This document shows, piece after piece, positions 24,728 to 33,409 of a stretch of 64,000 nucleotides of DNA. Position 1 is the stretch's first letter; each line of letters starts with the position of its first letter. The position numbers and the translations under genes were made by a program. Origin of the DNA: Polyangium sp. 6x1 (GTDB lineage Bacteria; Myxococcota_A; Polyangia; Polyangiales; Polyangiaceae); NCBI RefSeq assembly GCF_029946515.1, contig NZ_JARZHH010000029.1, forward strand, positions 62,001 to 126,000. Direction: 5' to 3'. Below the pieces are notes generated by a model. It was given only the letters and a program-made list of their open reading frames with translations. It was not told where the DNA came from and made no database searches.

Positions 24728-25362
24728 AGAAGCTCGTCGTGCAGGTGACGGCGGGCTACGGGCCCATCGAGGTCCGCAGGTTCGTCGCGCTCCTCGCGGC
24801 GCGGCTCGAAGGCGCGTGCGCGGCGCGCGGCCTCGTCGTCGAGGAGACGGTGATCCACGGCGACGAGGACGCGCCCGGCTCGGTCGAGCTCGTCGCCTCG
24901 GGGGATCCTGCGCTCCTCCTTGCCGAGGTCGGCACGCACGCGCTCGTCGCGCGGAGCCCCGACCGCGGGAAAGCCGCCCGCAAGCGCTGGTACGCGTCCG
25001 TCGTGGTGCACGAGGACGACGACGTTTGCGCGGATGGTGGCGTCGCGATCGACCCGCGCGACGTGGAGGTCACGACGATGCGCGCGAGCGGCCCCGGCGG
25101 GCAGAACGTCAACAAGACGGAGACGGCGGTGCGCGTGAGGCACGTGCCGACGGGGATCGTCGTGCGGGTCGCGGACGAGCGATCGCAGCGGGCGAACCTG
25201 CGGCGCGCGTTCGCTCGGATCGCGGCGCACCTCCGGACGAGGGCCGCGAGCGCGGCGGCCGCGAAGGAGGCCGCGCGCTGGTCGTCCCACGCGCGGATCG
25301 AACGAGGCGCGCCCGTGCGCGCGTACGCGCTCTCGCCGAAGGGCGAGCTCGTGGAGACGTGA
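24724..25362 (+). CDS. Peptide chain release factor homologue PrfH
   Basis: A 212-aa release-factor-like protein with the peptidyl-tRNA hydrolysis motif GGQ at 125-127 ([11 protein letters not shown]) and the basic region [13 protein letters not shown] after it. It lacks the long N-terminal and codon-recognition portions of RF1/RF2, which is normal for PrfH. Known PrfH acts on ribosomes stalled with damaged 16S rRNA and releases the nascent chain so that RtcB can repair. The start codon overlaps the rtcB stop. Confidence 0.9.
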   Translation: MKKLVVQVTAGYGPIEVRRFVALLAARLEGACAARGLVVEETVIHGDEDAPGSVELVASGDPALLLAEVGTHALVARSPDRGKAARKRWYASVVVHEDDDVCADGGVAIDPRDVEVTTMRASGPGGQNVNKTETAVRVRHVPTGIVVRVADERSQRANLRRAFARIAAHLRTRAASAAAAKEAARWSSHARIERGAPVRAYALSPKGELVET

Positions 25363-25380
25363 TTCTTCAGGGGTGAAACC

Positions 25381-25869
25381 ATGCGAAAAGACATGTTCGA
25401 GCTCATCATCGAGCGCCCGCGGTTGGGCCGCAGTATGCCGGCTGGCAAAGGGCGTTATGCGTCGCGGATGAAGGCCGATCCCGAGGCCGCGCCGCTCAAG
25501 GAGGGCATGAAGTATCGGGGTCGGAGCCGCGAGCTCAACGAGAACCTCGCCCCGCTCCGGCGCTTCCTCGCGCGCCGCGTGGGCCGCCCGTGGGACGCGG
25601 TCTGGTCGGAGATCCGCGCCTCCCTCTCGCCGAACAGCGCCGTGCAGAAGCACGTCTTCGATCACGTGCTCCAGTTCGTCGAGCGAAACCCGATCCTCAT
25701 CAACGGCGTCCCGCACGCGCCGAGCGGCTACGGCCCGCAGCGAGACAAGTTCTTCCCGCTCCGCAGCCACGGCCTCTGGGTGACCTTTTACGTGTGTCCG
25801 CGGACGGGCCTGCTCCGCTCGGCCGCCGAGGCCCACCGCCGCCGGAAAAAGCGCACTCCCGGAGCATGA
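25381..25869 (+). CDS. Conserved protein of unknown function, third gene of the RNA-repair operon
   Basis: A 162-aa basic protein lying 18 bp after prfH with a GGGGTGA ribosome-binding site. It begins MRKDMFELIIERPR, a start I recognise from an uncharacterised protein of similar length in planctomycetes and myxobacteria. It continues with LNENLAPLRRFLARRVGRPWDAVWSEI and a C-terminal segment FFPLRSHGLWVTFYVCPRTGLL. Arg/Lys-rich stretches at both ends suggest nucleic-acid or ribosome binding. No catalytic motif is seen. Position and spacing support coexpression with rtcB-prfH, but a separate role is possible. Confidence 0.7.
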   Translation: MRKDMFELIIERPRLGRSMPAGKGRYASRMKADPEAAPLKEGMKYRGRSRELNENLAPLRRFLARRVGRPWDAVWSEIRASLSPNSAVQKHVFDHVLQFVERNPILINGVPHAPSGYGPQRDKFFPLRSHGLWVTFYVCPRTGLLRSAAEAHRRRKKRTPGA

Positions 25870-25948
25870 TCGACCCGAACGACGAGCGCGTGACGACGAT
25901 CGTCGCCCGGATCTCGCGCCGAGCCGGCTCGCACGCTAGCGTGGGCCC

Positions 25949-27031
25949 ATGCGCAAGGTCGTGATCCATGGGCCCGGCAGCTACGATCGGTTGAAGCTCG
26001 AAGAGCACCCGGATCCGAGCCCCGCGCCGGGCGAGATCCTCGTCGACGTCGAGGCCGCGGGCGTGAACTACGCCGATTGCATCGTGCGCATGGGCCTCTA
26101 CGAGTCGGCGAAGAAGTACGTCGGCTGGCCCATCACGCCCGGCTTCGAGGTCGCCGGCAAAGTCGCCGCGCTCGGCGCCGGGGTCGGTACACGCTTGGGG
26201 GCTACGCTCGGACAAGCCGAGCTACGCCCCCAAACCCCCGGGCCCGCGCCGGGTACGCCCGTCGTCGCGGTCACGCGGTTCGGCGGCTACGCGAGCCGCG
26301 TCGCCATCCCCGCGCACCAGGTTTTTCCCTTGCCGAAGGGTTTTTCGGTGGCGGAGGCCGCGGGCTTCCCCTCCGTGTTCCTGACCGCGTATTACGCGCT
26401 CTTCGAGCTCGCGAACGTGCGCCAGGGTATGAACGTGCTCGTCCACTCGGCGGCGGGCGGCGTGGGCAGCGCGCTCGTCGAGCTCGGAAAGATCGCCGGT
26501 TGCCGCGTGGTCGGCGTCGTCGGCGCGAGCCACAAGGTCGCCGTCGCGCGCAAGCTCGGCGCCGACGCGGTCATCGACAAGAGCGTCGAGCCGTTATGGC
26601 CCGTGGCCGAGCGCCTCGCGCCCGAGGGCTACGACGTCGTGCTCGACGCGAACGGCGTGGAGACGCTCGGCGAGAGCTACCGCCACCTCGCGTCGGCCGG
26701 AAAGCTCGTCGTGTATGGCTTCCACACGATGATGCCGCGCAAGGGAGGCCGGCCGAACTGGATCAAGCTCGCCCGCGACTGGCTGCGCACGCCCCGCTAC
26801 AACCCGCTCGACCTGACGAACGACAACAAGAGCGTGCTCGCGTTCAACCTCTCGTACCTCTTCCACCGGAAGGACTTGCTGGCCGAGTACATGGGCAAGC
26901 TCATCGGGTGGATCGAGGAGGGCCGCATCACGGCGCCGCCCGTGACCCCGTTCCCCGTGGAACGTGTGGCCGACGCGCACCGCGCGATCGAAGGCGGCAG
27001 CACGGTCGGCAAGCTCGTGCTCACGTTCTGA
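25949..27031 (+). CDS. Medium-chain oxidoreductase, VAT-1/quinone-reductase type
   Basis: A 360-aa zinc-independent medium-chain dehydrogenase/reductase. The N-terminal GroES-like domain has GEILVDVEAAGVNYAD, and the Rossmann domain has HSAAGGVGSALVELGKIAG. The sequence resembles the VAT-1/synaptic vesicle protein group of NADPH-dependent quinone or enone reductases. Between VAALGAGV and VVAVTRFGGYAS, where relatives have a short GD-type turn, this protein has about 15 extra residues encoded by a palindromic element (26195-26233). It probably acts in the cytoplasm. The gene ends 11 bp inside the convergent ankyrin gene. Confidence 0.85.
   Translation: MRKVVIHGPGSYDRLKLEEHPDPSPAPGEILVDVEAAGVNYADCIVRMGLYESAKKYVGWPITPGFEVAGKVAALGAGVGTRLGATLGQAELRPQTPGPAPGTPVVAVTRFGGYASRVAIPAHQVFPLPKGFSVAEAAGFPSVFLTAYYALFELANVRQGMNVLVHSAAGGVGSALVELGKIAGCRVVGVVGASHKVAVARKLGADAVIDKSVEPLWPVAERLAPEGYDVVLDANGVETLGESYRHLASAGKLVVYGFHTMMPRKGGRPNWIKLARDWLRTPRYNPLDLTNDNKSVLAFNLSYLFHRKDLLAEYMGKLIGWIEEGRITAPPVTPFPVERVADAHRAIEGGSTVGKLVLTF
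26195..26233. repeat. Palindromic element inserted in frame in the oxidoreductase gene
   Basis: TTGGGGGCTACGCTCGG and CCGAGCTACGCCCCCAA form a stem broken only by a TAC/TAC mismatch, with a 5-nt loop. GGTAC occurs just outside each side (26186-26190 and near 26252-26256), possibly a target duplication. The insert is in frame and adds Gly/Ala/Pro-rich residues. Confidence 0.6.
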
Positions 27032-27896
27032 GCGCGTCTTCGAGCAGCCGAGCGCAGTCGGCCTTGCCCGCCTCGCGCGCCCAGTCGAGCGCCGTCTTCC
27101 CCGTCCCGTCGTCGGCGCGTGGATCGGCGCCGAGCGCGAGCAGCGCGCGCACCGTCTTCGCGTTGCCGTTGTAGGCCGCGAGGTGCAGCGGCATCCAGCC
27201 GTACGGGGTCGTCACGTCGATCGGCACGCCTGCCTCGACGAGCGCGGCCGCGGCCTCGGCTCTGCCGTCGTTCGCGGCCCGGAGGAGCGCCTCGGACCCG
27301 TGGGTTTCGAGGTCCACGCCTTGCGCGAGCAGCCATTGGATCATGTCCAGCCGCCCCGCGCTCGCGGCCCCTTCGAGCGCCTGCGTCTTGTTCGGATCGA
27401 GCCCGCGCTCCACGAAGAGCTCCGCGAGATCGAGCTTCCCGCGCCGCGTCGCCTCCTCGAACGCACGTGGCTCGATCGGCGCGCCCGCCTCGACGAGCTG
27501 CCGCGTGATCCCCGCGTGTCCACCCACGACCGCCGCCGTCACCGCATTCTCGTTCGACATCCCGTCCCGCGCATCGAGGCTCGCGCCGGCATCGATCAGC
27601 GCCTCCACGACGCTGATCTCCCCACGCGCGGCCGCCTCCACGAGCGGCGTGCGACGCGTGAGCTCGTCCGCCGCGTCGGGATCCGCGCCGCGATCGATCA
27701 AGACCTCGGCGACCCTGTCGTGCCCGTTCCGGATCGCGAGCATGAGCGCCGAGATCGTCCCTTCGAGCACCTCGCGATCGACGCTCGTCTTGTACCCCCG
27801 CGTCGCGTCCACGTTCGCCCCGCGCGCGAGCGCGTCCGTCACGCGCGCCTCGTCACCGCGGCTGGCCGCATCGAGCAGCTCCTCGTCGAGCGTCAT
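27021..27896 (-). CDS. Ankyrin-repeat protein
   Basis: A 291-aa protein made almost wholly of ankyrin repeats, about eight units of 30-33 residues, such as TPLVEAAARGEISVVEALID and MPLHLAAYNGNAKTVRALLA. No signal peptide or enzymatic domain is seen, so it is presumably a cytoplasmic protein-binding scaffold. It starts at ATG 27896 (MTLDEELLDAASRGD), where the first repeat begins. It is next to and in the same direction as the glutathione peroxidase gene, 53 bp downstream of it. Partner unknown. Confidence 0.85.
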   Translation of the reverse strand: MTLDEELLDAASRGDEARVTDALARGANVDATRGYKTSVDREVLEGTISALMLAIRNGHDRVAEVLIDRGADPDAADELTRRTPLVEAAARGEISVVEALIDAGASLDARDGMSNENAVTAAVVGGHAGITRQLVEAGAPIEPRAFEEATRRGKLDLAELFVERGLDPNKTQALEGAASAGRLDMIQWLLAQGVDLETHGSEALLRAANDGRAEAAAALVEAGVPIDVTTPYGWMPLHLAAYNGNAKTVRALLALGADPRADDGTGKTALDWAREAGKADCARLLEDALRT

Positions 27897-27949
27897 GTCC
27901 GGAGTGTGTGGGATCGAAGCGAAGGTGGGAAGCCGTCCCGGAGGCGGGC

Positions 27950-28576
27950 TCAGCTTCCGAGGGCTTTTTCGATCGCCTGGACGAGCTCGTCGTTCTCGGG
28001 CTCGACGGACGACGGGAACCGACCGAGCACCACGCCGTCCTTTCCGACGAGGAATTTTTCGAAGTTCCACTTCACCTCGCCGGCCGGCGCGGCCTGCGTG
28101 AGGAATGCGTAGAGCGGATGTTTGCCGCTTCCCTTCACGGCGATCTTCGAGAACATGGGGAACTTCACGCCGTACTTGCTCGTGCAGAACGTGGCGATCT
28201 CGGCGTCGGTCCCGGGCTCCTGCGCGCCGTAGTCGTTCGAAGGGAAGCCGAGCACGGCGAAGCCCTTCGCCTCGAAGCGCTCGTGCAGCTTCTCGAGGCC
28301 CGCATATTGCGGCGTGTAGCCGCACTCCGAGGCCGTGTTGACCACGAGCACGACCTTGCCCCGGTAGTCGCCGAGCGAGCGCTCTTCCCCGAAGATCGTC
28401 TTCATCTTGAAATCATGCAGGCTCATCTTCGTTCCTCCCTGAACCGCGGCGCCCTCGCTCGAATCCGCCCCGGCCCTGGGGGACGCCGGAGGCTGCGAGC
28501 CGCCCTCGCAACCGACGAGCGAAGCGCCCCCCACGAGCGCGGCGAGGACGACCGATCCAATCCGAAGGCTCTTCAT
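27950..28576 (-). CDS. Lipid-anchored glutathione peroxidase-like thiol peroxidase
   Basis: A 208-aa protein: a lipoprotein signal with lipobox LVGC (Cys23), a low-complexity spacer to about residue 48, then a complete glutathione peroxidase domain. The peroxidatic Cys is C85 in NTASECGYTPQY, and the Gln, Trp and Asn of the catalytic tetrad are in GFPSNDYGAQEPG and KWNFEKFLVGKDG. Bacterial members mostly use thioredoxin. Domain length is normal; the lipoprotein leader is the unusual part and places it in the cell envelope. Confidence 0.9.
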   Translation of the reverse strand: MKSLRIGSVVLAALVGGASLVGCEGGSQPPASPRAGADSSEGAAVQGGTKMSLHDFKMKTIFGEERSLGDYRGKVVLVVNTASECGYTPQYAGLEKLHERFEAKGFAVLGFPSNDYGAQEPGTDAEIATFCTSKYGVKFPMFSKIAVKGSGKHPLYAFLTQAAPAGEVKWNFEKFLVGKDGVVLGRFPSSVEPENDELVQAIEKALGS

Positions 28577-28653
28577 GGCGCCTGCTTAGGGGGCCCGCGC
28601 TCGGCACGCAAGGGCATCCTGGACGACGGGGCGCGGGTCGAAGATGATGCCGT

Positions 28654-29439
28654 ATGCCCTCCCTCCAATCCGGATCGCTGACGATCCATTGGTCGACGCG
28701 CGGGAACGAACACGGCGAGCCCGTCGTGTTCGTGCACGGCAACTGGACCACGAGCCTCTTCTGGCGCCCCGTCCTCGACCGTTTGCCCGCGCGCTTCCGC
28801 GCCGTCGCGCCCGACCTGCGCGGCCGCGGGCAGAGCCGCACGGAACCGCACGATTACAGCGTCGGGCGCCTCGCCCAGGACCTCGTCGTCCTGATGGACG
28901 CCCTGGGTTTGTCCTCGGCGCACCTCGTGGGGCATTCGCTCGGCACGGCCGTGGTCCTCGAGCTCGCGCTCGTCGAGCGCGCCCGCGCCCGCTCCCTCAC
29001 GCTCGTCGCCCCTGCGTGGCCCGACGGCATGCCGCGCGCCTACCACCTCCCCGAGCGCCAGCGCCTCGCGCAGGAGAACGTCGCCCTCTTCGCCGCGGCG
29101 TTCCGCGGCATCGCGCCCACGGCCCCGGACGACGCGTTTTTCCAGGAGCTCGTCGCGGAGAGCCACCACCAGCGCCCCGAGGCCACGATGGCCACGCTCG
29201 ACGCGCTCTGCGATTGGGCGCCCGGCGATCGGCTCCGCGCGCTCGCGGGCATCCCGGCCCTCGTCATCAGCGGCGAGCGCGACATGCTCTCGACGCGCGA
29301 CGTGGGCAAACGGACCGCGGATCTCCTCGGCGCGCGCCACGAGATCGCGGCCGGCGTGGGCCATTCGCCGAACCTCGAAGCTCCCGATACCGTCGTCGCG
29401 CTCCTCGATTCTCTCGTGAAGGCACCTGCCGGAGGCTGA
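28654..29439 (+). CDS. Alpha/beta hydrolase
   Basis: A 261-aa alpha/beta hydrolase of the small cytoplasmic esterase type. FVHGNWTTS gives the oxyanion strand, VGHSLGTAV the nucleophile elbow (Ser), ISGERDML the acid and GVGHSPNLE the His. There is no signal peptide. It is 4 bp before the acyl-CoA synthetase gene and almost certainly cotranscribed, so it may supply or trim an acyl substrate. Confidence 0.85.
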   Translation: MPSLQSGSLTIHWSTRGNEHGEPVVFVHGNWTTSLFWRPVLDRLPARFRAVAPDLRGRGQSRTEPHDYSVGRLAQDLVVLMDALGLSSAHLVGHSLGTAVVLELALVERARARSLTLVAPAWPDGMPRAYHLPERQRLAQENVALFAAAFRGIAPTAPDDAFFQELVAESHHQRPEATMATLDALCDWAPGDRLRALAGIPALVISGERDMLSTRDVGKRTADLLGARHEIAAGVGHSPNLEAPDTVVALLDSLVKAPAGG

Positions 29440-29443
29440 GCTC

Positions 29444-31384
29444 ATGCTCGACCGTGTCGTCCCGCCGCCCGATCCCGCCGTCCCGCTCGCGAACGAGGCC
29501 CGGTCCTTGGCCGACCTCTTCTTGCGCCGCGCCGCCGCCACGCCGACGGCCGTCGCCTGGAAGGCCAAGAAAAATGGGGAATGGAGGTCCACGACCTGGG
29601 CCGAGTTCCACGCGCGCGCGACAGCCCTCGCGACCTTCCTCGCGAAACGTGGCCTCGCGCCCGGCGACAAGATCGGCATCGTCGGCAGCACCCGCCCCGA
29701 ATGGTGCATCTGCGACGTCGGCGGTCAGCTCGCCGCGCTCGTCACGGTCGGCGCGTATCCCACGCTCGCCCCGGGACAGCTCGCGTACGTCCTCGATCAT
29801 GCGGACGTGCGGATCGCGTTCGTCGAGGGCAAGGACGAGGTCGAGAAGATCCTCGCCATCAAGCACGAAATGCCCAAGCTCGAGCTCGTCGTCGTCTGGG
29901 ACACGCGCGGCCTCGAAGAGACGTTGCGCCAGCATGCGTGGCTCCTCGGCTGGGACGAGGCCCTCGAAGCGCCGGGCGACGCCTCCCTCGTCGCGGCGCG
30001 CATCGATGCGATTTCCCCGGACGACACGGCGCTCTTCATTTACACGAGCGGCACGACGGGCCCGCCCAAGGGCGCGATGATCTCGCACCGCAACATCCTC
30101 GTGACGCTCGCGGGCGTCCATTTCAACGCGTTCTCCCCCTCGGACATCTCGCTCTCGTTCTTGCCGATGGCGCACGCGGCCGAGCGCATCCTCGCGTTCT
30201 GGGGCCGCATCGATTTCGGCATCGCCACCGCGTATGCGACGAGCGTGCCCGCGGTGCTGGAGGAGCTCAAGGAGGTGCGGCCGACGCTCTTCGGCAGCGT
30301 CCCGCGCATCTTCGAAAAGGCCTACGCGCGCATCCAGACCGAGGTCGACAAGGCCCCGCCGGCGCGGAAACGAGTCTTTCGGTGGGCCGAATCGGCCGGC
30401 CTCGCGGCGGTGGAGGCCTGGCAGCGCGGGGAAGAGCCCTCGCTCGGGGTGCGGCTCGCGCACCGCGTGGCGGACAAGCTCGTCTTTTCGCGCGTCCGCG
30501 AGGCATTTGGTGGCCGCGTCAAACGCTTCATCACGGGCGCGGCGCCGATCCCGCGGCCGATCCTCGTTTTCTTCTGGGCGGCGGGCCTGCCCATTTACGA
30601 GATGTACGGCATGACCGAGGCGACGGTCGTGACACACGGCAATCGCCCCGGGGAGGTCCGCCTCGGCTCCGTCGGCCGCGCGCTCCCGTTCGTCGAGGAC
30701 AGGATCGCCGACGACGGGGAGATCCTCGTGCGTGGCCCGAACGTGTTCAAGGGTTATTACAAGAACCCCGAGGCGACGCGGGAGATGATCGACGAGGAGG
30801 GGTGGCTGCACACGGGCGACATCGGCCGAAAGGACGCGGACGGCTTCGTCTTCATCGTCGATCGCAAGAAGCACCTCATCATCACGTCGGGCGGGAAAAA
30901 CATCAGCCCAGCGAACGTGGAGAACGAGATCAAGGCGAGCGACACGCTCATCAGCCAGGTGCACGCGCACGGCGACCGGCGGGCCTATTGCACGGCGATC
31001 GTGACGATCCACCCGCTCGAAGCGGTGGAATGGGCGAAGGCGCGCGGCCATCTCGGAGACGCGCAAGCCGAGGAGCTACGTCGCGCCCTCCTTTCGAGCC
31101 CGCTGTCGCGTCCACCGGAGCTCGCGCCGGTGATGGAGAAGGCGACGACCGACCCGGAGGTGCAAAAGCGGGTCGCGTCGGCGGTCCGCCGCGCGAATAC
31201 GAAGCTCGCGCGCGTGGAGGGGATCAAGCGGATTCACCTGCTCGAACGGGATTTCTCCCTGGAAGAGGACGAGGTGACGCCGACGCTCAAGGTGAAGCGC
31301 AAGAACATCGAGAAGAAATTCGCCCAGGTCTTCGACCGGCTTTACGAGGATCCGGGGTTCGGGATTTCGATCGAAGAGGAATGA
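29444..31384 (+). CDS. Long-chain fatty acid-CoA ligase (AMP-forming)
   Basis: A 646-aa ANL-family enzyme resembling FadD15-type long-chain acyl-CoA synthetases. It activates a fatty acid with ATP to acyl-AMP and then CoA thioester. Motifs: YTSGTTGPPKG (200-210), YGMTEAT, the HTGDIG hinge region, and the catalytic Lys region near LKVKRKNIEKKF. The length and the insert before the C-terminal domain fit the long-chain group. GGAGG precedes ATG 29444. It is translationally close to the preceding hydrolase. Confidence 0.9.
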   Translation: MLDRVVPPPDPAVPLANEARSLADLFLRRAAATPTAVAWKAKKNGEWRSTTWAEFHARATALATFLAKRGLAPGDKIGIVGSTRPEWCICDVGGQLAALVTVGAYPTLAPGQLAYVLDHADVRIAFVEGKDEVEKILAIKHEMPKLELVVVWDTRGLEETLRQHAWLLGWDEALEAPGDASLVAARIDAISPDDTALFIYTSGTTGPPKGAMISHRNILVTLAGVHFNAFSPSDISLSFLPMAHAAERILAFWGRIDFGIATAYATSVPAVLEELKEVRPTLFGSVPRIFEKAYARIQTEVDKAPPARKRVFRWAESAGLAAVEAWQRGEEPSLGVRLAHRVADKLVFSRVREAFGGRVKRFITGAAPIPRPILVFFWAAGLPIYEMYGMTEATVVTHGNRPGEVRLGSVGRALPFVEDRIADDGEILVRGPNVFKGYYKNPEATREMIDEEGWLHTGDIGRKDADGFVFIVDRKKHLIITSGGKNISPANVENEIKASDTLISQVHAHGDRRAYCTAIVTIHPLEAVEWAKARGHLGDAQAEELRRALLSSPLSRPPELAPVMEKATTDPEVQKRVASAVRRANTKLARVEGIKRIHLLERDFSLEEDEVTPTLKVKRKNIEKKFAQVFDRLYEDPGFGISIEEE

Positions 31385-31406
31385 GGCCCGCCGCCGCGCC
31401 CGCGGC

Positions 31407-32381
31407 TTACCCGTCGACGGGTGCGGCGAGCCAAACCTCGAGGTCCGGCGTGGACAGGTCGAGGATCGCGTCGACGAGGCGGAGTCTCGCCTCCCGCTTG
31501 CCAATTCGCAAGGCCAGGCGATCACACTCCTCGGCGGAGAGCGTCCGCCCGAGGCGCCGCTCGATCAGGCTGACGGCGACCTCGATGTGTCCGAGCTTTC
31601 GTCCTTCCTCTCGACCTTCGCGGTAGATCCAGTTTTTCATGACGAGCACCCTCGGCAAACAGGAGCGTATCACGCGGCGCAGCGTCGTGTCACGCCTGTT
31701 GAGCCGAGCCAGTACGGCCATCGCGACGCCCATCTCCTCGAAATTCTCCTCCGAGCTTTCCCGGCGGAGCGCGCCGAGGATCCGCCGCATTCCCGCCGGA
31801 TCCGCGTCCCGGGCGAGCGGCGTGAAGAGCGTCCACAGCGGGCTCCCGGATTCGGCCGCTCGACGTTCGAGCTCCGCCACTGTCCGCTGATAGACCGGCT
31901 CGATCCGGAAACGTACCCCGGAAAACCCCGTTTCCTCCGACGAGGTGCGGTACTCCCCTTCCTCGGGCCAGGGTTCGTCCCGACCGGACAGGAGCACGAC
32001 GACGCTCTCGATACGCGGAAGCCGGCCCGCCGCCTTGGCGCGCGCCTCGTCCCGCAGCGCCATGGCCGTCATCACGTGATACTCGAACACCCGCCACAGA
32101 AGATCGCGCGGCATCACGAGCGACCATTCCACGTGGAGCAGCCGCTCCTCGCTCCCCGCCTTGATGAGGAGCGCCCGATCGAGCCGCCGCTGGCGCGACG
32201 TGAGCTGCGTCTCGGACCACGTCGCCGACTCGATGGGCGCGCGCGCCCTCGAAAACGCTTTCGCCAGGGCCAGCGGGAGCCTTTGCGACACGTGGCGCAA
32301 GGTCAGGTCGACGTCGTCGTCGCCGCCCTCCTCCTCGTCCTCGTCGCCCTGCGCCACGCCCGCGTCCTGTGCGAGCGCCAT
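31407..32381 (-). CDS. Rpn/PD-(D/E)XK nuclease-family transposase-like protein
   Basis: A 324-aa protein of the Rpn-like (recombination-promoting nuclease) group often annotated as a putative transposase. The core has RLDRALLI...LLHVEWSLVM, a diverged acidic strand, and YHVMTAMALRDEARAK; the C-terminal part has REGREEGRKLGHIEVAVSLIERRLGR, typical of the family. The catalytic E-x-Q/K reads E-W-S here, so nuclease activity may be weak. ATG 32381 avoids a Cys/Pro-rich leader from 32423. No terminal inverted repeats were found, so it is not called an insertion element. Confidence 0.75.
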   Translation of the reverse strand: MALAQDAGVAQGDEDEEEGGDDDVDLTLRHVSQRLPLALAKAFSRARAPIESATWSETQLTSRQRRLDRALLIKAGSEERLLHVEWSLVMPRDLLWRVFEYHVMTAMALRDEARAKAAGRLPRIESVVVLLSGRDEPWPEEGEYRTSSEETGFSGVRFRIEPVYQRTVAELERRAAESGSPLWTLFTPLARDADPAGMRRILGALRRESSEENFEEMGVAMAVLARLNRRDTTLRRVIRSCLPRVLVMKNWIYREGREEGRKLGHIEVAVSLIERRLGRTLSAEECDRLALRIGKREARLRLVDAILDLSTPDLEVWLAAPVDG

Positions 32382-32499
32382 GCCCGACGAGAACCGCGGG
32401 AAACAATGCCCAAACACGATCAAACGACGATGGCGCCGCCATGGCGCCCGCCCGGCGCCGCCACCTCGACCGGCATGCTGCGCCGCAACATGAAAACCC

Positions 32500-32529
32500 T
32501 TGACGCCTCTCCCTGGGCCGCCCTACGCT
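32500..32529 (+). promoter_or_regulatory. Possible sigma-70 promoter before the SDR gene
   Basis: TTGACG (32500-32505), an 18-bp spacer and TACGCT (32524-32529) lie 134 bp upstream of ATG 32663. The -10 is weak. The short direct repeat GCGCCGCAACATGA occurs on both sides, at about 32480 and 32635. Confidence 0.35.
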
Positions 32530-32662
32530 GGCCGGCGACTGGCTGCTCGATCCTCTATCGATCAGCTCAGCCCCACTTTCCACCCTGCTGCGGGCGCGCC
32601 CCTGGCAGGGGCTCGATCTGCGCGGGCCGTTGTGCGCCGCAACATGACGGAGGACGGAAGCG

Positions 32663-33400
32663 ATGCGAGGATTGTCCGGCAAGAAGGTGCTCATCACCGG
32701 GGCGGCGAGCGGCATTGGTCGCGCCACCGCGACGCGGTTCCACGAGGAGGGCGCAGAGCTGCTCCTGAACGACGTCGTGCCTGCCGAGCGCGCCGATCTC
32801 GCCTCCGCCTTCCCCGAGCGCATGACGTACGTTCAGGCCGACGTCTCGCGCCCCGAAGGCCTCGCCGCCCTGGAGCAGGCCGTGCGCGACAAGAAGGGCA
32901 TCGACGTCCTCGTCAACAACGCCGGCATCACCCGCGACAAGAGCCTCGCCAAGCTCTCGGCCGACGACTGGGATCAGGTCATCGCCGTCAACCTCACCGC
33001 CGTCTTCAAGCTCTGTCAGATGGCCGCCGCCTTCATGAAAGAGCAGAAGAGCGGCGTCATCCTGAACGCCGCCTCCGTCGTCGCCCATTACGGCAATTTC
33101 GGCCAGGCGAACTACGTCGCCACGAAGGCCGGCGTCATCGGCTTGACCAAGACCCTCGCCCGCGAGCTCGGTCGATCCGGCATCCGCGTGAATGCCGTTG
33201 CCCCGGGCTTTGTCCTCACCGACATGGTTCGCAAGGTCCCCAAGGAGAACCTCGACGCCATCGCGGGACAGACGCCCCTGAAGCGCCTCGGCGACCCCGC
33301 CGAGATCGCCTCGGTCTACGCGTTCCTCGCGAGCGACGACGCCTCGTACGTGACCGGCGCGGTCATCGACGTGAACGGCGGCCTCGTCCTCGGGACCTGA
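32663..33400 (+). CDS. Short-chain dehydrogenase/reductase, FabG-like
   Basis: A 245-aa classical SDR, probably a 3-oxoacyl-(ACP/CoA) reductase. The cofactor motif is TGAASGIG at the N-terminus, NNAG follows, and the catalytic Ser, Tyr and Lys are in AASVVAHYGNFGQANYVATK. The C-terminus (VTGAVIDVNGGL) is the FabG ending. GGAGG precedes the start at a good distance. NADPH use is suggested by the lack of an early Asp at the second strand end but is not certain. It stands alone. Confidence 0.85.
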   Translation: MRGLSGKKVLITGAASGIGRATATRFHEEGAELLLNDVVPAERADLASAFPERMTYVQADVSRPEGLAALEQAVRDKKGIDVLVNNAGITRDKSLAKLSADDWDQVIAVNLTAVFKLCQMAAAFMKEQKSGVILNAASVVAHYGNFGQANYVATKAGVIGLTKTLARELGRSGIRVNAVAPGFVLTDMVRKVPKENLDAIAGQTPLKRLGDPAEIASVYAFLASDDASYVTGAVIDVNGGLVLGT

Positions 33401-33409
33401 TTCGAATCG

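Noticed and set aside
31407-32381. Insertion sequence around the Rpn-like gene
   Set aside because: No terminal inverted repeats or target duplication were visible, and Rpn-family proteins are usually not classical transposases.
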